The position numbers and the translations under genes were made by a program. Below, one piece after another: positions 15,001 to 27,000 of a stretch of 64,000 nucleotides of DNA. The DNA is taken from NCBI GenBank assembly GCA_963575645.1, contig OY754475.1:7254001-7318000 (forward strand), written 5' to 3'. This DNA is from Xanthostigma xanthostigma. Taxonomy: Eukaryota; Arthropoda; Insecta; Raphidioptera; Raphidiidae. Position 1 is the first letter of the stretch. Every line of letters begins with the position of its first letter. The notes beneath the pieces are model-generated. The model was not told the origin of the DNA and did no database searches. It saw only the letters and a list, made by a program, of their open reading frames with translations.

Positions 15001-18000
15001 ACCAAGAGACATAGCAACTGCATACTTCTATCTCACTTACTTATACCCCATCTGTTATGCGCAAGCGTTACGACTGTAGTGGGGAAGTGCATGCTCCATT
15101 CTCGGACATGCGCATAACATTTGAGGTCTAAATGACGGCGACAAACGTATGTATGTCTGCACCGTTGGGTCGTCATCCTTTTCGAGACCCCTACTAACAA
15201 TACAGGAGTATTAAGTATATGGTTTTATCATACATACATAACTTGTTAATGTTTTAAGTCAATCAAAATGTTTCGTTTTTAGTCACCATGGGCGCTGTAA
15301 GTCCTACAGCTACACAAGGTTATGCGCTAGCGAGCAGGTCTGTTCCAAACAGTAAGTGAACCGAGTCCATCTTGCGCAGTAGCTAAAACAAAACTGTTTA
15401 TTTTTGAGCTGCTGCGCATGCCAGTCTTGCGCAGTAGCAAGTCTGTGACGGTTCTCAGACAGCCTGGAACAGACCTAATATAAACACAAAGAAATACAAA
15501 TTCAATAGAATAAAGTTTACAGACAAATCACGTAAGCGCCATATAAAACAACAACATCGCTACAATCGGTTTGCTATTCTGAAACCCTACTCATAACATA
15601 AAGATTAAATTTCGGGACGTTGACCAATCAGAACGCTGTAATAAATTAAAAGTTAATCCTGATACTCATTATTTAGATAGCAGAATTTCTAGCTTAGTTG
15701 AAATTTTAGACACGTTTTGAATCTCATATTCTCAATCGTGTAAAAATTTCAATTTACGCCGGAATGACTCCAAAACTAAAACAAAATGTAAAAGCTACTC
15801 TATATATGTAGAACACTTTTAGAGCGTCAACATTTTTTATTAAAATACTATAATCGCAATAAAAGAACTTTCGTTCTTCTCCTTTTCTTCGTGACTAACC
15901 TGTTCTAAGAGTTCCATAACCGTACAACTCTCTTTCGGCAACGAAAACGTTATTAAACGCTGTTCGCCATTTTCTAAAAGCACAAGCATTTTTGCCGTCT
16001 GTCGTTCCCCGTCCGCGTTCGGGCTTGACGGTTCCGCTATGAAATAAAAACAATGTTTTAAAGCTTGTACACGTAGCGAGTTCATTACGTAATTTTACCT
16101 AGAATTTTTACTTTGTTAGAAGACCTAATCTCAAGTCGTCAATAATAACAGCGCACTTAAAATGCGCGTTAAACTAGTCAACAGAACGAACTGCCATGCT
16201 TTCAGCATTGACTATATGAGGCGACGCTACGAGCATCCTCGAACCTGCGCACCGTATGAAATGCGGTCCTCTGCGCAAACAGACACGCTCGCGACATGCG
16301 CAGATGTTTTCTGCGCACGTTCGAATACGCCCGCAGCGCCTCCCGGTATTTTTTCTCCACTTTGAGCTTGCAGTTTGGTCTTCGGTTCTCTAGTCTCCTT
16401 GGTGGGAATCTAAAGTAACTAAGCTACGATTTTCTCGTTCCGATGTAAGGTAGGTATGGCCGTTATCGATTGCTACATCTAAGATACATAAACATGAACA
16501 ATGTACATGAACAACAATGTCAAATAAACGAACACCGAATTCGCACGTCTTTTTCAATGTTGTGCATCAATTGTTTTGTCATGTGATGACGCAATATGGC
16601 TACTGGTTGGACTACTGAAGTTAAAAGTTACTGTTATTCTTGTCGAATTATCACCATGAATGTTTAACTATATTTTACCCAGTGAAAGCTGCTACAAGAA
16701 ATTTTATATAATATTATATTATGTAGGTACTTACATGGAGGTCCATAGTTGGGGCTAGAGATCTGATTTGGTGCTCTACCTCCTCGATTAACTCCTCCAA
16801 CTCCGCGGTTACCTCTCCCAGCACCGTTGTACCGAAAGTTCGGCATCCGAGCTCGTCCTAAGAAAAACATTTTTTTATCATAATGGAAAAAATAACATTT
16901 CATTAGGACGTTAAAATGATTTAATAGAACATGCTTATTCCTCATGCCTATCTCATTGTCGAATCCTTAAATATGTACATTCTAACCAAACTCTGAAACC
17001 ATATTACAAACAAAAACAATAGAACACACTTTTGTTTTAAGAGACACTTCGAAAATACGTCAGTAAAATCAGTTGAAAATAGCATAATACATGCATAATA
17101 CCAGTGACTTAAGAATAAGGTGGTAGAACGGGCAAAATGCCACGCGCCCCTGGCCTGAGGGGACCCCCGGCCCGACAGGCAATTAGAACAGGAGGAACCT
17201 AACATTTATTACAAAATTTGGTAAAAAAATATTAATTTTGTATTTAATCAATTTTAGTTAGTTAATTAACTCAAGAACATGCATGAATTTTACAGATATC
17301 TACTTTACTTCGTGATTTATAAAGATGAAACTACAACGTGAAGCTTTTTTATATTAACGGAGGGTCGCATCCAATGAATTTGCCAGGGGCCTCAGGTGGC
17401 ATAGTACACGTATAAAAATTCTGCTAATTTAGACAACTGAACAATACCACAACAAAAAACCAACACCACAACAAAAAACCAACACCCTAAGAACAAAAAG
17501 AAAGGTATATCACCTCCTCGATTGTTGGCATTGTTTATATTGTTGTTAATAAGATGTGTGGCCGGAGAACCTGGACTGAACGCATTCGGTTGGGGCGGTG
17601 ACTGTTGAATTCCGTTACACATGTTCATTTGTTGTTGCGGTTGCGGTAGTCTTTGCTGTTGGGGCTGATTTCGTGCACCACGATTTTGTGGTGCTGTTAT
17701 CAAAACAAAAAAACAACACATATACACACAAATTCCACACGATCCTTGCTAAAAAGTGCTTCTTAACGACACGCTTATTCCACGGAGCACGTCTTTCGTT
17801 TTAACTCATTCCGTATTTGTACACGGTTTTATCGTTTACAACTTCACATCGATTAATTCTAGGACTTTCGTACATTATTTACAAAAAATAGATAAAAGCA
17901 AACACAAACCTCTTCTTGCGCCCCTCGCAGCTCCTCTATTCGGTCCAGTTTGAGCTCCTTGGAAACCCATTTGTCCTTGATTCAACTGTTGCCCCATTTG

Positions 18001-21000
18001 ACCACCTTGCAAGTTCTGAGTTTGCCCGATAGGTCGCAGCGCCGGCGGCTGTATTATGCTTTGTTGCGGAGCGTTCTGATTTTGGATCATGCGTTGATTT
18101 TGAGCATCGCTGTTCAGTATCAAAGGTGGCTGCGGTTGCTGTAAAAACAAATTTCTTTACTGTTATTAAACAAAAGAATCGCCAGCAATATCAATCTGCA
18201 ATCAGGTGTAGATATGGAGTCTGGGCTGCGCGCGCAACGACAGAGAAAGAGATAGTGATTAGTGGCGGTAGCCACTCTGCCTTTATTCAACAACATACAA
18301 GGACGAGCCAGAAAGAGATACACATATGCCGCGTTTATCGCCTTCTCTTTTCTGTCGGTTTGTAGTATATTAGCACTTTATGTCTACAGCTCAATGATCA
18401 ATTTGTCGACTATTCGGAACCCAAAGGAGACCTCTGGTGAAAAATGCACCGAACTGCCATAAGGGGTGCTTTTGACAGGTAAACTATAGAGACATAAGGT
18501 AAACATTGATTTAGAAACGCAAAGTTTCAATCTTGCGTGAAATCTATTAGATAATAAATTACTTAATACTAATTAATTTTTATATTTTTTAGATATTTCT
18601 GAAGAAGATCCAAATCCGGATCGAAACGTCATCTTGTGTTATATTGATTTGTATTTTTATTATTTTTTGTCAATATATCGTATGGTCTGAGAAAAATTGG
18701 TCTACAATTTTATTTACTTGAAGAGTTTTATTCAGACGTTAATCAAAGATTTGAATTTATAATTTTATAGTTTTTTAATTACAAAGAAAACAGGAAAACT
18801 AAGCGATCTGGAAATGCTTGTTGTGTTCCGGGCTGTTACGCTGATGGCGATTTAAGTAAAATAAAGACCATTGGCGCTCTAATTTGACGTTTCGCTGTCA
18901 GTGTAAACAAATTAACATCAGTTTTCCTTATTACATTTTTTTTTGACACATCATGGCCAATTAAAGTTTTTGACTTATCACCTTAGAAACATGTCGCGAT
19001 TTCCATAAAAAGTTAGTTCAATAATTCTCTATTACCCACTAGCGGCGCTAATAGGCTTCGTGCACACAGCCTATATTAGCATTTTCAAAAATGGTGCCAA
19101 ATTGTTCGGGAGGCAGTGAAACATTGAGAAATTTTGATCCCGCCAATAGTGTATGTGCTATGTGGCAATTAAACTAAAAACGGTGCCATTCATATTGTGA
19201 AATATAATTGAGTGTATCTAACCTGTTGTACTTGTCTTTGTTGCCACTGGCCTCCCATATTTTGAGTGTTTACCAGCATGGTGGTCTGTTCCTCTTCATT
19301 CGATTTGTTCAACTCTTCTTCTTGAGAACTTACTTCGCGATAACTATGACTAACGTTCGAATTTATTGGCTGACTACTTTGCGGCGGCGGATTGTTCATG
19401 TTTAAAAGATTTTGTCTGGCGACGACTAAATTACTTTGCTGATGATTCACAGCGAAATTCTGATTGGCGTTTCCAACGTTTTGCTGATTCGGTAACGGCA
19501 TCCTCTGAGTTTGAATTCCGATCCGTTGATTCTGATTGTTCAAAGCAACGTTTTGATTCTGCGGCAGGGCCATACGCTGCTGGCCGAGCGGCTGATTCTG
19601 TACCGGCATTCTTTGATTCGGAGGATTTCCGGCGATTATTTGACCTTGATTTTGCATTATCAATCTTTGATTCGGTTGTTGCTGAACACCGACCATTCTT
19701 TGATTTTGTGGCATGACGTTTTGCGGATTCAATTGTCTCGGTCGTATCATGGCGATGTTTTGATTCGGCATGTTCGGTTGTCCGATCGGACGATTTTGAA
19801 ACATCGGTCTCGCGGGCGACTGAGGATTGAACTGTTGCTGGGGACTTTGCTGGTTCGATTGGGGTGTTTGAGTCCTACGGATTTTAATAAAAAAAAATAC
19901 CGTAAGCAACTACACATTGAAAAACAATTCTTGTTGAGGAACTATTTCGAGAATTTATGATTGCTCGGATATCAAAAAATTACCAACCGATTTTGTAGAA
20001 GTGCATTCGTCACAGCTGGGCTAGAAACACCGGCAGACGGTCCGGTCACAGGTTGCGACTGTTGCGTTTGAACTTGCACCTGCTGTTGAGGCTGCTGTTG
20101 CACCTGTTGGTGCCGAAGCTTCACAAATTCGCCCAACGTCATTTGACGACCGTCAGGCAACTGAACTAACTGATTTTCTTGCAACTAACAAAAACCACCG
20201 TTAAAAGATATTTTAAAACACTGTCGATCGATCTATCTTCAATCGATTAATTATCCCAACTTTCTTGCAATAATCGTAACAATTTTACTAAATCAAAGTA
20301 CAGTAGAACGCCGATTATCCGAATTAATTAGGACCGGGGTCGATTCGGATAATCGAAAATTCGGATAATCGAACATGTAGTGTCTTGCCTCTAGCTTTCA
20401 ACCATAACAGTTGAAATATATCTGAACTCCAGCGAGTTCCAACTTCGACGTGTGTTGATACCATTGTAGCGTCTACACGGCAATTGTCACTCGCATTTTT
20501 GTATTCTTGCGTCCCCACAAAACTTGTTTTTATTGAAAAATTACTTGGTTTTAATTTTTTATATTACTCTTAGGACCGATTCTGATAATTGGCGATTCGG
20601 ATAATCGGCGTTCTACTGTACTTATTAATTACACTTGCAAAATTAATTGACGTTATACAATTCCTAGCAACAAATACGAAGCGCTTTTAATCATTGAAAA
20701 ATACTTGAGTGGTTATCGATGCCAGTGAACAAAGCGCAGCTTTAGAGCCACTGAGCTTTCATGTCATTTTCTTCCATCAACATTGCTTTTGCTTCATCAA
20801 TTTGGTGCGCTGAACGAAAATAACTTAACTCTTTTCCGGTCTGGAGCCACGAATCATATCTGTGTGAGTATGAACGACGAATCAATCGAATCAAAGTGCG
20901 ATATTTGGGAGTAGTAGTGTGTGCGTGAGATCACCATTGCCTTTTTCTTTACGCAGTGCCGTACTATGAATAAACTAACACCCTAACTTGTTAATAACGA

Positions 21001-24000
21001 AGTTTTATGAAAGTACGTCGATTCATTTAAAAATTCTCTCGCAACGCTCCGCCTAATTCCAGAGTAGGAATTCAAGGTCAACCGGGTAAGAGTTAAATTG
21101 TGTATCCCACTTCTGTCCTCTCATCGAAGTTATTCGTAATCAAGTCCCGATAACGTTTTTACGACGCTGATTAAATTTTTTTTTTACACAAAAATGGGTG
21201 ATAAGGATTGTAGGGATACTAAGGAAGCTCTGATCATTAGCATCGAAACAAAATATACTTCGTAACGATACCAATTAACAAAAGTAAAACAATATTTATT
21301 TAAGAACAACCCTTTTGCAGTACAACAGATTCGTTTAGACTTGACCGGAACAAAACTCCCAACTGGATAAACGAGAGGTTGATTAATTCAAGATTTAAAG
21401 AAAAGTGAATCAGATATATTTCTTCCCCATTCACTTACAATGTTTAGTTTATGGAGCGTAAAGAATAAGGAGAACAATCTCTGTATATGAAAAGTGTCCG
21501 TCAAAAAGAGTAAAATCTTTGACGGGACACTTTTTCAGTTTTACCTCCATATATAAGATGGTTCTCCTTATCCTCTACCCTCCATAGTTTTGATAGCAAA
21601 AACAAATACCGCTCTTTACTGTCAGTTGGCACAATTGGCATGGTCCATTACTGCCATCTAACGATACAAAACTATACTTGTGTTGTAGTGGATATGTCGC
21701 CGGGATATTGTCAAACCCGTGATATTATAATTTTACTTAGTGATATTATAATATCACGACTCTTTGTCAATCGTGATATTGTAATTTCACTAGTGAAATT
21801 ACAATATCACGGATTTGACAATATCCCGGCGACAGATACATCAGTAAGTAGGCTATAGTTACGTATATCAGTTGCAATGTAAACTGCGAATGTAGTATTT
21901 CCCTATACACACTTACTTAAGTGGTCTAGTTAAATGCTACGTTCGCAGTTTGCATTGCAACTGATATACGTAACTATAGCCTACTTACTGATGTATCCAC
22001 TACAGTGTGTAGCGTGAAGATCGAGCTATATTAATAAAACTGTGTTTACCCAATACAGGGTATGTTCGTCTGAATAAATAAAGTATTGATACAAAAATGG
22101 CCGAACCTGAACCGCTAAAAGGGCTGACGATTTATCGATATCACAAGAGCTATCAAACGGTCGACAGGACAGGATAAATACAGTGCCGTTTGACAGCCCT
22201 TGTCGTATTACAATGCCAATGAACTTAGCCTAACCTTGTGAGTCTGCAGTCTAACCTGCTGTTGTCCAGTATTATATTGCTGACCAACAGGTTGTCCGGC
22301 GGACTGTGTCGTTGTTCTGACCCGCATCGCTTGCTGTTGCCGCATCATCTGTTGTTGAGGCTGAACAACTTGTTGAGGCCGCAGACTCTGTTGTTGTTGC
22401 TGTTGCTGTTGTTGTTCTTCTTGCTGCGCTTTCTGCTGATCAATCAGAAACTGTTGAAAACTGTCCTGGTGCTTTTTTGGTGTCGACTCAGAAACAAGCT
22501 GCTGTGACGGCTGCTGCTTTCGTAACAAACTGTCTTTAATACATGCACACAAAAGTAACACGAAATTTAAGTGGACTTAAAACAGCGGTTCTCAACAGAA
22601 TCTCTCTACGAATCTAGCCTCGATGTCTGGACCTCATGACACGAGCACAATTATTGTAAGTTAATACTAGTGATGTGCCGGATATCCGTATCCATATCCG
22701 TATCCCCGGATATCCGAGAAGAAGAAAGATCCGTATCCGTTAGTTTTTGGCGGATCTTTTACGGATCTTTTACCTTATTAATTTTCAATTCATAGATGAA
22801 ATTTTATATATAGGTATGTATAGGTTATTAGGTAATAATGAAAACCTGTTAAATTCCATTCAGATTATTTTTTAATTTTTTAAATCGTATTTGGCACCTT
22901 TATATTGGAAACATTTATCGTAGTGAGTGCCATACTAATAGTACATAACTCAAAGGTACTAAATCAACTATCTTTATAATGAGAAATTGCACATCGATCT
23001 TTGTAAAGAGACAATCTGTTATGAGAGTTAACTCTTAAAGAGGTCAATAACTTTTTCCCATAACAGATAGCCTCTTTCCAAAGGTCGATGTGCAATATTT
23101 ACCGCCGCGTACTCTAAGAAAGTTAAGATCCGTATCCGTATCCGCGGATCTTGAAACCAAAAATCCGTATTCAGATCCGTATCCGCGGATATACATTTTT
23201 AACGATCCGGCACATCACTAGTTAATACTGCATCAAAATGCGTATTTTAAAGTCCTCGACTGTATCACAGACGAATAAGGTTGAGGACTACTGTTTTAAA
23301 ACATAGCTGGAAAAAAATATATTCTATTTTCGTTAATTTTGCGCCGATCTTAGCGATAAGCGAGGTTTCGTCGTTACGCTGAAATAAATTTACATTCTAC
23401 GACTTCTCGATGCTGCACGCAGCGACTGAAGGATAAAAAACTAACAAGAATTAAACATCTGTTGCAGATTGTGAATCACAGGAGTTCACATAAACACAAG
23501 TACATAACAAACGGTGTTGATACAAAAAAAAAACTTCAGTGAGTTGGCGGAAGTGGGATTACCTAATTAGTGATAGTCGATTAAAGTGCGACATTGTTAG
23601 AAACAAGTTCTTTGGGCAACGTTATAAGAGATATAAAAAACGACAAGCGTCACGCGAATTTTTAGACAAACAATTAATCGGCGTCCATAACGTCAAAATT
23701 TCCAATTACATTATTACAATTCATTAAAAGTAAGCAAAGTTACCCTTACAGCCAAGGAGGATAGAAAAAAAGGAGACTAGTCTCCATGCATTCACCATTG
23801 TTTAAATAGAAATCCTATTCAGGCGGCTCAGCTTCCCAATATAAGAGGGCACTAGTGTTCTGTATGTCCCGAAACAATGGAGGAGTATGTACCGAAACCA
23901 TGGAGATCCAAATTAAGGAGGGAGGGTAAATTAGTTATGTTATAAATATTTTCTTGCTTACTTCACATGTATTTATGATACTAAATTCACGTCAGTACAA

Positions 24001-27000
24001 ATATGAAATTAGCGACGCTAATGGAAAAAAATAAAGCATAGTATGTACGATTTAGTCATTTGAGTTCATTTTCCTTTATTTAGTCTCCATGGTTGCACCG
24101 GTTCCTTCTGAGGAGAGGAAAGGGAGCGCAACGATTTATTGCAAGTCATTCGGAACCCAATGGAATGGTGAGACCTCTGGTGAGAAATGCGCCGAACTGT
24201 CCTAAGGCGGGTTTTTGACACGTAAACTATGGAGGCATAAGGTAAACATTGATTTAGAAAAGCATGATGGAGGCTAGGTAAGCTTCCATCATGCTTTTCT
24301 AAATCAATGTTTACCTGTCAAAAACCCCCCTTAGGACAGTTCGGCGCATTTCCCACCAGAGGTCTCACCATTCCTTTGGGTTCCGAATTGTATTACGCAT
24401 TCAATTCACTCTAAAGGTGGCACTTCACATGGATATTTGTGTTCGCTATTGGGTATTTGTTGTATTTGGCAAAATATATGACGTTCAAGACAAACATGCA
24501 AATAAAGGCAAATACGACCATCCACACATAGCAGTCAAATAGCAAACACACAAACATTTGGCAGCAGAACGCAAGGTTCAAAATTCCAGGAATTTTATCA
24601 CTGTTTCATTGTCCCAATTCATTTTCAATAGTGATTGTTCCAGTTCTCGCTCACAGCACAGACACCAAAATACTGCACGTCCGTACAGGTTCACGGCGCG
24701 TGCGCTTCTGAATATAGCCATTGTGTGGACGGTTTATTTACCGTATTTGCCTATTTGACTCCTTTGATGTGCCCCGAAAAACCGACAAGCGCACGGTAAC
24801 GCGTATTTGGTATTGGCCTTATTTGTCATATAGGCAAATAAGGCCAACACTTTGTCAAATAGATCCTCCACACTTGGTAATTGTTTGCCAAATACACAAA
24901 TACAAATAGCCATGTGAAGTGCCGGCATAAATCTAATACCGAAAATATCTCACCTGTTGCTGGGCAATCATAGACTGAGGAGTGATGACATGCTGAGTGG
25001 TCGCGACCTCGGAAACGGGCGTCGCATAGTACACTTGCGACGGCTGCTGTTGAATGGCAACCTGTTGTTGAGGCGGCGTCGTATATTCGACTGTTACGGC
25101 ATTTGTGGCCACCGGCGCACCTTCGTCAGGTTTCTGGGGAGGCGACTGTACAACGGTTTGAGAAGTTTGAGGCTGCTGAATGATGTACTGCTCCTAGGAA
25201 TAATTCCCAAATATCATTACGGGAAACTAAATATATTCATTTGAATGTTAGCTCTTTTCGAAGTCAAGTCGCTAACTTTGGAGATTTTGTTTTAATAGTA
25301 TTCTAACCCAAGACCGCCGCGCTGACTGGTGGATTTCACTGACCTCTGTATGCTAATATCTTCGATCGATTTAACCTTGGAGCAGTCGCATAACGTCCTT
25401 TCGACATGTTCAATTTGAAATCATTTTTAAATAAAAAAAACAAATTGTCTCGATATTATTCTTTTATTTACTACGTTATCTGAGCCTTTAATATTTCTTT
25501 AACATTAATAATCGCTATAAAAACCAGCAGAAATATCAATTTTAATCGTCACGAACTTATTTCGTATGTGACGTGTTTTCTTCTCCATCATAATATTCAC
25601 ATCGTTTCAACGAATTGTGTGCGATTGAAGATTATAAACTAACTAGCGGTCCCGTCCGGTTTCACCCGGATGTAAAAGAACGAATGGGGAAGGGAGGAAT
25701 ATGAGTACACACATTCATCTTAGTTTACCGAGATGAATGTTGTGTCCAAATTTCATGATGATCAGAGTTACCGTTCAAAAGTTTTTGTCGATAAAAAGCA
25801 GTATTTGTACTTTTTTTGACTAATTTTTTTTTAATGAATTAATTAAAATAAATTTAAATGTAACCCTTAGAAGAAAGCAATGTAGAAAATAAAAATGTAT
25901 TCGCCCAACGTAGGGCTCGGACCCACAACCCTGATATTGACAGTCGTGTGCTCTACCGATTGAGCTAGCCGGCGCTGTATTCTGACAACGCTAATATAAG
26001 TATATTTAGTTAGTGCATTTCACCTGAATAGAAGCTTATATTTGAGATACATTTTGCAACATTTTTCATTAATGCTCCGCTCCTAATGGTCGTAGCCTGA
26101 TTTTATATAGCCTATAGCCTTCCTCGATAAATAGGCTATCCAACAAAAAAATTTTTTTCAATTTGAACCAGTAGTTCCTGAGATTAGCGCGTTCAAACAA
26201 ACAAACAAGCTCTTCAGATTTATATATTAGTATAGATGAGCCTTCAGCTCGGACAGGCTATATATTATCGCGTTAAAATAAAAGCACTTTTAATGAAGAC
26301 CAATTTTGCAACGTAAGTCGATAAAAACAATATTGGTTAGGAGAGGAACAGTTTACTTTTTTGTCCCAGGGCTCTTGCTCATCTAGCTACGCCACTGAGT
26401 CTGCAAATGAATATTTGCTAAAATATATATTTAATTTTTGTTGTGGAAGGCTTATTTATAAACAGAAAATGTTATAAAATTATGTTTATCCATCTCCTTT
26501 TATAGTTCCGCGCAGCTTGCAACATTTTTTTGGAATAACAAAATATGGGTGGCGATAATAAAACATAAGAATTACATACGATGACAGGATTGTTGAAAAA
26601 AAAAATAGTTAAAATAATTGATACATTACTCCAATAAACATATTAAAACTTATATTATTTTACTAAAACGTCAAACAAAAACAGATAACAGTTTCGACAG
26701 AACAAGTTTTAACAGCTCAACAAGTTTTGAACTTTTGATAATATGGATAGATTCATCCAGGGCCATGCGAAGGGAATTGGGGTCGGGGGTATAGCAATAA
26801 TTTAGCTCTTGTTTTAAAATAAAAACATTAATAGGCAAATAATGCTGGGCTGTATTAATTGCACTTTTTATTTATTGTAGATATGTAAAAAATAAAACAT
26901 TATAATACGCGCCACGAATCTAAAAGGCTTGCGGTTGTACAGTCTGTTGAAAAACTACAAACTCGCAACTCAACAAAACTAAAATAACAATAACAACTTG

